In this document: one piece after another, positions 1 to 8,776 of the stretch | Layout of the letters: every line of letters starts with the position of its first letter | Position numbering within the stretch: the first letter of the stretch is position 1 | DNA from: Alphaproteobacteria bacterium | GTDB taxonomy: Bacteria > Pseudomonadota > Alphaproteobacteria > Caulobacterales > Hyphomonadaceae | Direction: 5' to 3' | Assembly: GCA_018222605.1 (NCBI GenBank) | Contig: JAAEZZ010000011.1 | Span: 1 to 64,000, forward strand | DNA length: 64,000 nt | Notes under the pieces: generated by a model | Database searches by the model: none | Told to the model about the DNA's origin: nothing | Seen by the model: the letters and a program-made list of their open reading frames with translations, nothing else | Program-made: the position numbers and the translations under genes

Positions 1-144
1 CACGACCAGAACGGTACCTGATCCGGCCCCCGTGTGAGCAGACCTGAAGTATGGGCTGAGGCGCTATCAGACGGATTGGGGTTCGTCGGCAGGTATCCAG
101 ACAATGGTCTGACCCCAAGCGCGTCAGGATATTGTTCGCGATGG

Positions 145-164
145 ATGCCTGCTTGCGCAGGCAT
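145..164. repeat. REP-like palindrome 1
   Basis: A perfect inverted repeat: ATGCCTGC, a 4-base TTGC loop, then GCAGGCAT. Its layout (8-base arms and a YTGC/GTGC-type loop) is the same as the second palindrome 55 bases on, which suggests both belong to a dispersed extragenic palindrome family. Confidence 0.6.
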
Positions 165-218
165 TGGCGGAGGAAAGGGTGGGGCTGTATCCGCCGAAGT
201 TTGCGCTTGCCGCCCTGG

Positions 219-238
219 ACCCCGGCGTGCGCCGGGGT
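219..238. repeat. REP-like palindrome 2
   Basis: A perfect inverted repeat: ACCCCGGC, loop GTGC, then GCCGGGGT. There is no T-run after it, so it is not a standard intrinsic terminator. Arm and loop lengths match palindrome 1, although the arm sequence differs. Confidence 0.6.
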
Positions 239-339
239 GAGCGGAAGAGAGGGATAACCTGGCAGACCCAATCGCAGCTTATGGGGCGGGGCCATTATCA
301 TGTGGCGCGAATACCCTTACTCTGCGGGCTGAAAGCGGG

Positions 340-819
340 ATGAGGGGCGCGAGTGTGCTGAAACGGGCGATCATTGCGGCGTGGCTGGCCATTTCCGGGC
401 CGGGCGCGCTGGCAGAGGGGGGGGCCGCCCCGCCGCCGGAGTGCGAGCATTTGCTGGTGGAGGTGGATGGCGCCGGGCAGGTGACCGCAGGGGACAAGGT
501 CGCGCTGATTGAAGCTGTCCGCTCAGGCCAGTCCGTTCAGGTCGGCTTCCGGCTGGCAGAGACACCGGCAGGGGGCTTTTTCCTGACGCACTGGTATGCG
601 CCCTATTCGATGACGGTGATGGGGGAAGATGTGTTCACCCATTCATCGCGTGTGCACCTGCAGATGCCGGATGCTGAGATCGAAGACCTGCCGCCCGCAG
701 AGCGCTCTCAAATGTGGGTGACGCTGATCGGAACCGACGGCATTCTGCATGGCCGCTATCAGGATGAAGCCACCCCCACAGCCCATGCCGTCACCGCCTG
801 GTGGTGCGCACTGGAGTAG
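340..819 (+). CDS. Secreted protein of unknown function
   Basis: A 159-residue protein with a clear Sec signal peptide: basic residues at K8-R9, a hydrophobic stretch at about 10-24, and a likely cut after A25 (ALA-EG). The mature part has one cysteine near its start (about residue 34) and one in the C-terminal WWC, which could form a disulfide in the periplasm. I recognise no family. It stands alone: AT-rich DNA follows directly and the next gene has its own promoter. The ATG at 340 is used; a GTG five codons later would also keep the signal peptide. Confidence 0.65.
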   Translation: MRGASVLKRAIIAAWLAISGPGALAEGGAAPPPECEHLLVEVDGAGQVTAGDKVALIEAVRSGQSVQVGFRLAETPAGGFFLTHWYAPYSMTVMGEDVFTHSSRVHLQMPDAEIEDLPPAERSQMWVTLIGTDGILHGRYQDEATPTAHAVTAWWCALE

Positions 820-869
820 GGGCTGGAGTTAGTAGATTAGGCGCTTAACTAAGAATCGCTGTAATGGAA

Positions 870-898
870 TTGACAATATCTGATAAATAGTGTTCTAT
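870..898 (+). promoter_or_regulatory. Sigma-70 promoter of the TIR gene
   Basis: A perfect -35 TTGACA (870-875), a spacer of exactly 17 bases, and a -10 TTCTAT (893-898). The predicted transcript start is near 905, only about 20 bases before the TTG start at 927. Such a consensus-like promoter in AT-rich DNA is unusual for this GC-rich genome and fits a recently acquired, constitutively expressed unit. Confidence 0.7.
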
Positions 899-926
899 AG
901 ACGTTCCGTGAACAAGGAATCGTTCT

Positions 927-1889
927 TTGAAAGCATTTATCTCATATTCTCATGTCGATGAATATTATGTCGAGCGCCTGCAGAAGCATCTCTCCATGCT
1001 AAAGAGAGAAGGTCTGATACAGAGCTTCTATGATCGAGATATCTATGTTGGCGATCCACTAGATGAGGAAATCGAACGGAATCTGGCTGAAAGTCAGATT
1101 TTTATCGCCGTAGTTAGCCCGGATTTTATCGCATCTGATTATTGTTTCGAGCGCGAATTAGCGACAGCCTTGAAGATGCATACTGAGAATAAAATCCGTG
1201 TAGTTTCGGTCCTAGTGCAGCCATGTGAATGGGAGAGGTCACCGTTAGGCAATTTCCTCATTGCTCCTAAAGACGCAAAGTGCATCGCTGAATGGGATAA
1301 TGAAAACGCGGCATTTCTGAACGTCGTAAGTGAGATTAGACGTATTGCAGAGGCATTTTCCTCTGAGCAGCACTCTTTGCAAAGTATACACCCGCGTCCA
1401 AGCGCTAGTTCAGAGACGCTTCTCCCAGCTAAGAACTATATTGCAAAACGGTCTTTTGATCAGGTCGATAAGTACAAGTTTCGCGATGATGGTTTTCGGG
1501 ATGTGCGTGAGTATTTTGAGAGGTCGGTGGAGGAGATTAACCGTACCCAAGGCCTATCCGCGAGGTTTAGAGGTATTGATGCCTACTCATTCACATGCAC
1601 GGTTTTAAATGAAGCCTTCGGTAGGGGTGTTTCCCATATTACCGTGAGAGTTGGATCCGAGGGTTCACACTCTGTGGGCGATATTTCTTGGGCACACAGC
1701 GAAAATGCAGAGCCTGGAACGGCCAATGGATGGGCGACCATCAAAAGCGACGATTATACCCAGTACTTCGAAGCCAATTTAATGAGCCACTTTGGACTTC
1801 GCGACGACGAAGAGAAATTGAGCGCGGAGGAGCTGGCGTCAGCACTTTGGGACGATTTGATTGAAAGAGCGGGTATTAGCTATGCCTAG
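927..1889 (+). CDS. TIR-domain protein, probable NAD-dependent immune effector
   Basis: A 320-residue protein. Residues 1 to about 140 form a bacterial TIR domain: FISYSHVDE at 4-12, a SPDF strand end near 64-67, and SDYCFEREL at 70-78, where E77 sits at the position of the catalytic glutamate of TIR NADases. Residues from about 170 to 320 form a second domain that I do not recognise; it may be the sensor or partner-binding part. The start is TTG, supported by AAGGA at 914-918, 8 bases upstream. The gene overlaps the next one by 8 bases. Its codon use and GC are visibly lower than those of rpsO-pnp downstream, which suggests transfer. NAD cleavage and a defence role are inferred from the family. 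Confidence 0.8.
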   Translation: MKAFISYSHVDEYYVERLQKHLSMLKREGLIQSFYDRDIYVGDPLDEEIERNLAESQIFIAVVSPDFIASDYCFERELATALKMHTENKIRVVSVLVQPCEWERSPLGNFLIAPKDAKCIAEWDNENAAFLNVVSEIRRIAEAFSSEQHSLQSIHPRPSASSETLLPAKNYIAKRSFDQVDKYKFRDDGFRDVREYFERSVEEINRTQGLSARFRGIDAYSFTCTVLNEAFGRGVSHITVRVGSEGSHSVGDISWAHSENAEPGTANGWATIKSDDYTQYFEANLMSHFGLRDDEEKLSAEELASALWDDLIERAGISYA

Positions 1890-2049
1890 GCTTACCAAGT
1901 ATCGTTGTTTAAACTGTAAAGAGCGATTTGAGGTTGAAACGTTGACGCCGGAAGACGTGAAAGAGCGCGAACGTCGGCAATTGCCACCAGGTAGTCCTAT
2001 TAGGTGTCCTAAGTGTAGGCGTATGGATTATGAGCTAGGGTGGGGTTAG
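1882..2049 (+). CDS. Small zinc-ribbon protein coupled to the TIR gene
   Basis: A 55-residue protein with two knuckles, C9-x2-C12 and C42-x2-C45, that can bind one zinc ion as a rubredoxin-like ribbon; the loop between them is charged (KERERR). The ATG at 1882 overlaps the end of the TIR gene by 8 bases, so the two are probably translationally coupled. An in-frame TTG at 1861 would add seven residues, but the ATG fits better. It is too small to be an enzyme and could be an accessory, sensor or inhibitor of the TIR protein. Its function is unknown. Confidence 0.65.
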   Translation: MPRLTKYRCLNCKERFEVETLTPEDVKERERRQLPPGSPIRCPKCRRMDYELGWG

Positions 2050-2259
2050 CGAGTTTGCAGCCTTCTATGACTCACCTCTCCCCCTTCCAATTCTCCTGAA
2101 AATGGGCCATAAGCCGCGCCTTGTGGTGGGATTTCGGGTTTTGACCCGGCTGGACGACATCCCGGCCGTGGCCAAAGGCTTCGATCCCCACCAGAAAACC
2201 CCGCCAAATCAGGCGTTTATGTGAAACCCGCCGCAAGGCGACAATATGAAAGATATACG

Positions 2260-2529
2260 ATGTCGATTACTGCTGAGAAAAAGCAGGAGCTGATCTCCAA
2301 ATTCGCCACCAAGCCTGGCGATACCGGCTCTCCTGAAGTCCAGGTCGCGATCCTGACCGAACGGATCAACAATCTGACCGACCACTTCAAGACCAACAAA
2401 AAAGATCACCACTCCCGCCGCGGCCTGCTGGCCATGGTGGCAACGCGCAGAAAGCTGCTTGATTACGTCAAGGGCAAGGATGAGTCGCGTTATACCAAAC
2501 TCATCTCCGAGCTGGGCATTCGCCGCTAG
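2260..2529 (+). CDS. rpsO: 30S ribosomal protein S15
   Basis: An 89-residue protein of the standard S15 length. S15 binds 16S rRNA in the platform of the small subunit early in assembly. The sequence is typical throughout: [17 protein letters not shown] in the first half, then the [20 protein letters not shown] core. The ATG at 2260 starts MSITAEKK, as in other S15 proteins; an in-frame upstream extension is not part of the family. It is followed by an intrinsic terminator and then pnp, the classical rpsO-pnp order. In other bacteria S15 represses its own mRNA, and read-through feeds pnp; the spacing here permits the same. Confidence 0.97.
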   Translation: MSITAEKKQELISKFATKPGDTGSPEVQVAILTERINNLTDHFKTNKKDHHSRRGLLAMVATRRKLLDYVKGKDESRYTKLISELGIRR

Positions 2530-2542
2530 GCTCTTCAAAAAC

Positions 2543-2577
2543 AAGCCCGCCGGGCACTGGGGCCACGGCGGGCTTTT
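2543..2577 (+). terminator. rpsO-pnp intergenic terminator
   Basis: The hairpin arms AAGCCCGCC (2543-2551) and GGCGGGCTT (2567-2575) are followed by more T. It lies between the rpsO stop and the pnp start and probably ends part of the rpsO transcripts, with read-through into pnp. Confidence 0.85.
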
Positions 2578-2601
2578 CGTATGTGAAAGAAAGACTTTTA
2601 G

Positions 2602-4740
2602 ATGTTTGACAAGAAATCTGTGTCGCTGGAATGGGCCGGCCGCACGCTGAAAATCGAAACGGGCGAAGTTGCCCGTCAGGCCGATGGTTCCGTCATGGTG
2701 ACCTATGGGGACTCTACCGTCCTGGCCACGGCTGTTTATGCCAAGGAAGCAAAACCGGGTCAGGACTTCTTCCCCCTGACCGTGAACTATCAAGAGAAAT
2801 ATTACGCATCGGGCCGCATCCCTGGCGGCTACTTCAAGCGTGAAGGCCGCCCGACAGAGAAAGAGACGCTGACGTCTCGCCTGATCGACCGCCCGATCCG
2901 TCCGCTGTTCGTCAAAGGCTTCAAGCATGAAGTCCAGGTCGTTCTGACCGCCATCTCCTATGACCTCGAAAATGATCCGGACATTCTGGGCATGATCGGT
3001 GCGTCTGCGGCGCTGGTTCTGTCCGGCGCGCCCTTCATGGGCCCGATCGGCGCAGCCCGCGTTGGCTACAAGGACGGCGAATACCTGATCAACCCGACCG
3101 TCATGGATCTGGAAGAGTCCGAACTGGACCTCGTCGTGGCCGGCACCGCCGACGCCGTGATGATGGTGGAATCCCAGGCCAAGGAACTCTCCGAAGAGAT
3201 CATGCTGGGCGCCGTTGTGGCTGGCCATGACGCGATGCAGCCTGTGATCGACGCGATCATCGAGCTGGCAGAGCAGGCCGCCAAGGAACCGTTCGACTTC
3301 CAGCCCGTGGACAATTCCGCCGCGATCTCTGCGATCCAGAAAATTGTGGGCGCTGACCTTTCCGCTGCTTACAAGATCACAGAGAAACTGGACCGTCAGG
3401 CTGCCGTAGGCGCGGCACGTGACAAGGCCAAGGAAGCCCTCGTCGGCACCGAGGAAGAACCGGGCGAGATGTCCGGCGAGACCTTCAAGGCTGCCTTCAA
3501 GGAAGCCGAAGCCTCTGTTGTTCGCGGTGACATCCTGAAAACGGGTCAGCGCATTGACGGCCGGAAACTGGATCAGGTTCGCCCGATCCTGGCTGAAGCC
3601 GGTTTCCTTCCGCGTACGCACGGCTCTGCGCTGTTCACCCGCGGTGAAACGCAGGCGATCTGTGTGGCTACGCTGGGTACGTCAGACGACGAACAATATA
3701 TCGACAGCCTGGACGGCACCCGCAAGGAACGCTTCCTGCTGCACTATAACTTCCCGCCATACTCCGTCGGTGAGACGGGCCGCATGGGCGGCGCTGGCCG
3801 CCGTGAAATCGGCCACGGCAAGCTCGCATGGCGCGCCCTGCAGGCTGTCCTGCCGGACCATTCGGAATTCCCGTACACGATCCGTCTCGTTTCCGAGATC
3901 ACGGAATCCAACGGCTCTTCCTCCATGGCAACGGTTTGCGGTTGCTCTCTGGCCATGATGGATGCCGGCGTGCCGGTCAGCCGGCCGGTCTCCGGCATCG
4001 CGATGGGCCTGATCCTGGAAGGCGAGGACTTTGCCGTCCTGTCCGACATTCTGGGTGATGAAGATCATCTGGGTGACATGGACTTCAAGGTCGCCGGTAC
4101 GGAAGCGGGCGTGACCAGCCTGCAGATGGACATCAAGGTGGCCGGCATAACCAAGGATATCATGGAAAAAGCCCTCGCTCAGGCGAGCGGTGGCCGCATG
4201 CACATCCTGGGTGAAATGGCGAAAGCGCTGGATACGTCCCGTGACAGCCTGTCCGACAACGCACCGCAAATGGAAATCATCAAGGTGCCGACCGACAAGA
4301 TCCGTGACGTGATCGGGTCTGGCGGAAAGGTCATCCGCGGGATCGTGGATGAGTCCGGCGCCAAGGTGAACATCGATGATGATGGCACGGTTCAGGTCTC
4401 CGCCCTGGACAAGGAATCCATCAACAAGGCGCTGAAGATGATCAAGGAGATCGTCGCAGAACCGGAAGTCGGTGAGATCTATGAGGGCAAAGTTGTCGGC
4501 CTGAAGGATTTCGGCATCTTCGTGAACTTCTTCGGACCGAAGGACGGCCTCGTCCACGTTTCCCAGATGGCCAACAAGCGCGTCGGCCATCCGAAGGAAA
4601 TGGTGAAAGAGGGCGACACGGTCTGGGTCAAGCTGATGGGCTTTGACGATCGCGGCAAGGTTCGCCTGTCGATGAAAGTCGTCGATCAGGAGACCGGCAA
4701 GGAACTCAGCGAAGACGAAAATGGCGGCGAAGAGGAATAG
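2602..4740 (+). CDS. pnp: Polynucleotide phosphorylase
   Basis: A 712-residue 3'-5' exoribonuclease that uses phosphate to degrade RNA and is part of the RNA degradosome. Two RNase PH domains (about residues 15-145 and 330-465) flank a helical linker. The second carries [16 protein letters not shown] with the catalytic aspartates. A KH domain follows at about 555-615 (GSGGKVI) and an S1 domain at about 624-695 ([18 protein letters not shown]). It is full length, with a short acidic tail. It lies downstream of rpsO across a terminator and is closed by a second strong terminator. Confidence 0.98.
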   Translation: MFDKKSVSLEWAGRTLKIETGEVARQADGSVMVTYGDSTVLATAVYAKEAKPGQDFFPLTVNYQEKYYASGRIPGGYFKREGRPTEKETLTSRLIDRPIRPLFVKGFKHEVQVVLTAISYDLENDPDILGMIGASAALVLSGAPFMGPIGAARVGYKDGEYLINPTVMDLEESELDLVVAGTADAVMMVESQAKELSEEIMLGAVVAGHDAMQPVIDAIIELAEQAAKEPFDFQPVDNSAAISAIQKIVGADLSAAYKITEKLDRQAAVGAARDKAKEALVGTEEEPGEMSGETFKAAFKEAEASVVRGDILKTGQRIDGRKLDQVRPILAEAGFLPRTHGSALFTRGETQAICVATLGTSDDEQYIDSLDGTRKERFLLHYNFPPYSVGETGRMGGAGRREIGHGKLAWRALQAVLPDHSEFPYTIRLVSEITESNGSSSMATVCGCSLAMMDAGVPVSRPVSGIAMGLILEGEDFAVLSDILGDEDHLGDMDFKVAGTEAGVTSLQMDIKVAGITKDIMEKALAQASGGRMHILGEMAKALDTSRDSLSDNAPQMEIIKVPTDKIRDVIGSGGKVIRGIVDESGAKVNIDDDGTVQVSALDKESINKALKMIKEIVAEPEVGEIYEGKVVGLKDFGIFVNFFGPKDGLVHVSQMANKRVGHPKEMVKEGDTVWVKLMGFDDRGKVRLSMKVVDQETGKELSEDENGGEEE

Positions 4741-4767
4741 TCTTCCCCTTCACTGCCCAAGAATTGG

Positions 4768-4797
4768 AAGGCCGCTCTCCGGAGCGGCCTTTTTTTG
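4768..4797 (+). terminator. Terminator after pnp
   Basis: A perfect 10-base stem, AAGGCCGCTC (4768-4777) and GAGCGGCCTT (4782-4791), with a 4-base loop and a run of seven or more T. Confidence 0.92.
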
Positions 4798-4906
4798 TGC
4801 AGAAATCAGGCAAATCCGCTGCGTCACGCAATGTTCACCTAATTGTCGGGAACCTGCCGCACAAAACAGCGTATCGCTCATCTCCTATCGCAATCCGGAA
4901 CATGCC

Positions 4907-5389
4907 ATGCCGAACAGAGTTGATACCGCCACCCGGATGATCAGGGCTTCGGCCGCTGAGCTTTATGATGCGATGTTGCACCCGGACGCGCTGGAATTCT
5001 GGCTGGTGCCGGACGGAATTCAGGCCCGCGTGGTAGCGTTTTCCCCGCGGCCCGGTGGTCATTACAGATTGCAGATGGAAGCGGGATGCGAGCGCGACGA
5101 GGCGGAAATCTGGAGCAGCGCCGAACACATGGAAGCGCGCTATCTGGATATGGTGCCAGGCAAATGCATCATACAGACCGCTGATTTCGCCACCGATGAC
5201 CCGCGCTTTCAGGGCACGATGCGGCTCAGCTGGCTGCTCAGCGCTGTAGCAGATGGCACGAAAGTGACGATCCGGGCCGAAAATGCGCCAGACGGTTTGA
5301 GCGCCGAAAGCCATGAAGCGGAGATGACCGCATCCCTGGAAAAGCTGGACCATTATGTGACCGGACTACAGGAACGTCAGGTCGCGTAA
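4907..5389 (+). CDS. SRPBCC (AHSA1-like) domain protein
   Basis: A 160-residue protein with the Bet v 1/START-like fold typical of AHSA1 proteins: an N-terminal strand with RMIRASAAELYDAMLHPDALEFWLVP, the recurrent WL(V)P motif after the first helix, a run of strands ending in TKVTIRAENAP, and a long C-terminal helix ending SLEKLDHYVTGL. These proteins enclose hydrophobic ligands, but the substrate cannot be read from sequence. The ATG at 4907 starts the domain directly; upstream in-frame sequence lies on the pnp terminator. It has no operon partner. Confidence 0.8.
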   Translation: MPNRVDTATRMIRASAAELYDAMLHPDALEFWLVPDGIQARVVAFSPRPGGHYRLQMEAGCERDEAEIWSSAEHMEARYLDMVPGKCIIQTADFATDDPRFQGTMRLSWLLSAVADGTKVTIRAENAPDGLSAESHEAEMTASLEKLDHYVTGLQERQVA

Positions 5390-5477
5390 GCCCCGTGGCC
5401 GGGCAGGCTGCAGATGAAGCCAGTCCTACGGGCTTTCCCCGTTGAACATGTGGGGGATTTGCCAGTAAACCCGTCCC

Positions 5478-6167
5478 ATGATGGCAAAGCGCAAACCCTT
5501 TCTCGTGGCAATGTCCGGCGGCTCTGGCTCCGGCAAGTCGACCCTGGCAGAAGCCCTTCTGGCGCATTTGCCTGAGGGGCAGGCCGTTCTCTTTGGGGAG
5601 GACGCCTATTATTATCCGATGAGCCATTATGGCGAGCCGCAGAGCAAGGAAGAATGGACTGAGCTTGTCGCGGGCATCAATTATGACGCCCCACGCTCCA
5701 AAGAGGCCGACCGTCTGGTCAAGGATCTGCGCGCGCTGAAAGCTGGCGAGACGATCCAGCAGCCGATCTATGATTATGAGCGCCATGACCGCAGCCCGGA
5801 TACGCGGGAGATCAAATCTGCGCCGATCCTGATCCTGGAAGGGATCCACGCGCTGTCTTTCCCTAAGATCAGCTCTCTGATCGACCTGTCTGTCTATGTG
5901 GATACGCCGGATGATCTGCGCCTGGCGCGCCGTATTCGCCGCGATGTGACCGAACGGGGCCGCAGCCTGGAAAGCGTATTGCAGCAATATCTCGGCACGG
6001 TACGCGCGGCGCATTATCAATGGACCTATCCGGCAAAGTTCGAGGCTGACCTCGTGATCGCTGATGAGGGCCTTCCGGCCTATGGCAATGTCCGCCCGAC
6101 AGGCGAAGCGATTGAACGGATGATTGCCCCGGTGCTGGCCCGCCTGCAGACGGCCGGCGTCATCTGA
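5478..6167 (+). CDS. udk: Uridine kinase
   Basis: A 229-residue P-loop kinase that phosphorylates uridine or cytidine to UMP or CMP in pyrimidine salvage. The Walker A motif GSGSGKS is at residues 15-21. The nucleoside-binding region includes YDYERHDRS, and the Walker B-like segment is ILILEGIHAL at about 117-126; DLSVYVDTPDDLRLARRIRRDVTERGR is typical of the lid region. Length and motif order are normal. The gene starts at ATGATG (5478); the second ATG is one codon later and equally possible. It stands alone between two unrelated genes. Confidence 0.88.
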   Translation: MMAKRKPFLVAMSGGSGSGKSTLAEALLAHLPEGQAVLFGEDAYYYPMSHYGEPQSKEEWTELVAGINYDAPRSKEADRLVKDLRALKAGETIQQPIYDYERHDRSPDTREIKSAPILILEGIHALSFPKISSLIDLSVYVDTPDDLRLARRIRRDVTERGRSLESVLQQYLGTVRAAHYQWTYPAKFEADLVIADEGLPAYGNVRPTGEAIERMIAPVLARLQTAGVI

Positions 6168-6260
6168 TTACTTGCCCGGCAGCTTACAGCTGCTTTCGAT
6201 CTTCCTTGAAGAGGGAAGACTGAGTAGGTTGCCTGCAAATCAGAGCGGAGCATTTGAGAC

Positions 6261-7166
6261 ATGACGGTAAAACGGACGATCTTTTCCGGCCTGGCGCTGG
6301 CCACCAGCCTGTTGCTTTCCGGCTGTATCATCGTGGATGAACAGGCGAGCCCGCCGCGTGTTGTGACCGTGGTGCAAGAGGTGGAACCGGCCGGCCCGGC
6401 ACCTGATGACCGGCTGAATGCGACGCTGTGGATGCAGCAGGCCGTGGAATACAAGGCGACGACGGATGGCATTTACACGCTGGCCAGGATGCGTCTGGAT
6501 GAAGCGCTGGCAGACCCGGACTGGACCGCCGTGCCGGAAGCGCAGCAGGAAGGCTATCAGGATCTGCCCCCAGCTATCATTCTGGATGCAGACGAAACCG
6601 TTCTGGACAATTCCGCCTATGCCGCCTTTGGTATTCAGAAGAACCGAGAATACGACGAGCCAAGCTGGAATACCTGGGCGAGTTCCGGCATCGCGGGGCC
6701 TGTGCCGGGGGCAGTGGCGTTCACCAGTGAAGCCGCGGCAAAGGGCGTGAAAGTGTTCTATGTCACCAATCGCGACGCCGTCACGAAAGAGGGCACGGCG
6801 CGCAATCTGAAAGCGCTGGGCTTTCCGATGGGCGGCAATGTCGACACGTTGATGACCAAGGGCGAGCAGCCGGACTGGGGCTCGGCCAAGGGCACGCGGC
6901 GCGCAGTGATTGCGGCGAACTATCGGGTCGTCATGCTGTTGGGCGATAATTTCGGGGATTTTACAGACGACTACAAAGGCTCGCCCGAAGAACGCCAGCG
7001 CGTCTATGAGGCGAACGCCGCCAAATGGGGCCGGGAATGGATCATGCTGCCGAACCCGGAATATGGCAGCTGGGAAAGCTCTGCCTTTGGCAATGATTAT
7101 ACCCTGTCGCCAGAAGCGCGCCGCGAGAGGAAGATCAAGCAGTTGAAGGCCTGGTCCCAGGACTGA
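6261..7166 (+). CDS. HAD-family acid phosphatase/5'-nucleotidase lipoprotein, e(P4)-like
   Basis: A 301-residue outer-membrane-type lipoprotein: the lipobox LLSGC puts the lipidated cysteine at residue 22. The mature part is a class C acid phosphatase of the HAD superfamily, with the nucleophile motif DADETVLDNSAY, then VFYVTNRD, and a late acidic motif MLLGDNFGDF. Relatives such as Haemophilus e(P4) dephosphorylate nucleotides (for example NMN and 5'-NMPs) outside the inner membrane so the nucleosides can be taken up. The CAP-domain gene starts 50 bases downstream and may be cotranscribed. Confidence 0.9.
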   Translation: MTVKRTIFSGLALATSLLLSGCIIVDEQASPPRVVTVVQEVEPAGPAPDDRLNATLWMQQAVEYKATTDGIYTLARMRLDEALADPDWTAVPEAQQEGYQDLPPAIILDADETVLDNSAYAAFGIQKNREYDEPSWNTWASSGIAGPVPGAVAFTSEAAAKGVKVFYVTNRDAVTKEGTARNLKALGFPMGGNVDTLMTKGEQPDWGSAKGTRRAVIAANYRVVMLLGDNFGDFTDDYKGSPEERQRVYEANAAKWGREWIMLPNPEYGSWESSAFGNDYTLSPEARRERKIKQLKAWSQD

Positions 7167-7216
7167 TCACTTGTAACTGTTGTGTTCATGTTCGGCGCGT
7201 TAGACTTTGCGCCGAG

Positions 7217-8053
7217 ATGACATTGCGCGCCTTGCTTCTGGGCCTTGGCCTGTCTGCGGCTGGTTTGCCGGCGATGGCGTGCGATCTGGATTTGGCCAGT
7301 CGGCGTACGGCTGTCGCCGATTATGTGGAACAGGTCGCGCCCTGTCTTCGCGATGTGCCTGCTGGTTATCAGTTCGATGCGGCGATGGAGCGGGAGTTTC
7401 TGGACCGCATCAATGCGGCGCGGGAGGAGGCCGGTTTGCCTGCGCTGATCTACCGCTCGGCGCTGCGCAATACGGCGCGGTTTCACAGTCTGGACATGGC
7501 GTATAATGACTTTTTCGGCCATGTCGGCCCGGATGGACGCGCGCCGCAGGACCGTGTCTCCGCCTTTAACCGGCGGGACTTCGTTCAGTACTCCGCCGAA
7601 AACGTCGCGATGGTGGAAGCAGTTCGTGGGCGGTGGAATGTAAGGCGTCATGGCGTAAACCGCCTGCACCGGAATCTGATGGATAGTCCCGGACACCGCG
7701 CAAACATTCTGAGCGAAGAGGCAACCCATGTTGCGATCGGTGTGGTGCGGACGGAAACCGGCGTCTGGGTGACGCAAAGTTTCCTGAATCTGTCGGGCAG
7801 TTTGGCGCGGGATCTGCCGGTGCGGATGCGCGTGGGGCAGAAGGTTCGTCAGATGCCGGTGCTGGAAGGTTGGCGGTTCCAGCGCTTTGGCGCGCAGACG
7901 CCGGAGGGGGATTATCTGACGATGGATACCGGCGTGCCCGCTGGCCTGACCGGCGATGTCAGCATTGCCGCAGAAGGACGAAGGCCCGGCGACGAACCGC
8001 TCAGCTATTACACGATCCGTCTGCCGGGCCCGTCTGTTACCGTAGACGGATGA
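7217..8053 (+). CDS. Secreted CAP (SCP-like) domain protein
   Basis: A 278-residue protein with a short signal peptide (residues 1 to about 21, cleaved near AMA-CD). Residues from about 55 to 195 form a CAP domain: RINAAREEAGLPALIY, ARFHSLDMA, FFGHVGPDGR, AENVA and LMDSPGHRANIL, with the family's conserved His and Glu residues all present. Bacterial CAP proteins are extracellular or periplasmic, and most have no proven activity. About 80 C-terminal residues extend past the domain and form no family I know. It lies 50 bases after the acid phosphatase gene on the same strand. Confidence 0.87.
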   Translation: MTLRALLLGLGLSAAGLPAMACDLDLASRRTAVADYVEQVAPCLRDVPAGYQFDAAMEREFLDRINAAREEAGLPALIYRSALRNTARFHSLDMAYNDFFGHVGPDGRAPQDRVSAFNRRDFVQYSAENVAMVEAVRGRWNVRRHGVNRLHRNLMDSPGHRANILSEEATHVAIGVVRTETGVWVTQSFLNLSGSLARDLPVRMRVGQKVRQMPVLEGWRFQRFGAQTPEGDYLTMDTGVPAGLTGDVSIAAEGRRPGDEPLSYYTIRLPGPSVTVDG

Positions 8054-8071
8054 TCCTGGATAGGGTTTGCA

Positions 8072-8665
8072 TTAGCGGGCCCTGCGGGCTGCTTGTGCCC
8101 CGCGGGCTTCGGCTTGTTTCAGCCACTTCGCAATGTGTGCCTCTGTTGCCGTCTTGACTGGCCCGACCTGAAGAATCCGTGCGGGTTTTATGCCGGCGAA
8201 ATGCAGAACGGGTTTCTGCACCTGCAGTTTGGCAGCGCGGCCATTGGACAGGCGGTCAAACCAGACCGGGGCATCTGATGTCATGAGCACGTCAGCGCGG
8301 CGGCCTGCGAGAAGGCGATCCCAGAACGGATCATTGTCATGATATTTCATGGCATAGCCGGGCAGGAAACACCGGTCGATAACGCCCTTCATCTTGGCCG
8401 GCATACCGCCCCACCATTGCGGATAGGCCCAGCATGTGTGGTTTGACCAGGAAAGGTTCTCCCGCCATTCCTCAAGGCAGGGTTCCAGCGTCTTGCGGGC
8501 GTGATAGCCTTCGGTCAGATCCGGGTCGAATTGCATGTCGGACAAATTCATCCGGCGCACTTCAGCGCCTTGGGCCTCAGCGCCGCGCTGGTAAGCATCG
8601 GCGAGGCCGTGGCTGAGGGAAGCCGACCGGGGATGGCCGACGAACACAAAAATTCGGGCAGGCAT
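8072..8665 (-). CDS. NAD(P)H:quinone oxidoreductase, flavodoxin-like
   Basis: A 197-residue FMN/FAD enzyme of the MdaB/YwrO/NQO1-like family, which reduces quinones by two electrons. It begins with the nucleotide-binding loop ARIFVFVGHPRSASLSHGLA, then the typical WAYPQWWGGMPAKMKGVIDRCF segment that packs on the flavin. The start MPARIF at 8665 is chosen because it begins the fold; an upstream in-frame ATG adds 12 unrelated residues. It lies 111 bases downstream of an NAD(P)-binding protein on the same strand, and its stop faces the CAP gene's stop at a distance of 18 bases. Confidence 0.85.
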   Translation of the reverse strand: MPARIFVFVGHPRSASLSHGLADAYQRGAEAQGAEVRRMNLSDMQFDPDLTEGYHARKTLEPCLEEWRENLSWSNHTCWAYPQWWGGMPAKMKGVIDRCFLPGYAMKYHDNDPFWDRLLAGRRADVLMTSDAPVWFDRLSNGRAAKLQVQKPVLHFAGIKPARILQVGPVKTATEAHIAKWLKQAEARGAQAARRAR

Positions 8666-8776
8666 ATCGTCTCCATTGATACGAATGAACAAAACGCTCA
8701 TTGTTCAATTTGGGGACCATTGCAAGGAGAAACCAGACCAGATGTGTTATTGGGCGGCGCGTGGCCGCTGGCAGGA

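Larger units (their letters stand above)
1..339. other. Gene-free leader with two REP-like palindromes
   Basis: No convincing coding sequence lies here; the short open frames lack family features and ribosome binding sites. The stretch holds two perfect GC-rich hairpins listed separately at 145-164 and 219-238. It presumably covers the 3' flank of a gene outside the window and the promoter of the gene at 340. Confidence 0.6.

Noticed and set aside
2209-3621. 470-residue open frame on the minus strand across pnp and rpsO
   Set aside because: It lies fully opposite the real genes rpsO and pnp; codon-position bias of GC-rich genes creates such frames, and the translation is rich in His, Asp and Gly without domain motifs.
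6179-6193. Inverted repeat GCAGCT-TAC-AGCTGC after the uridine kinase gene as a terminator
   Set aside because: Only six pairs and a TTTC tail; too weak to claim.
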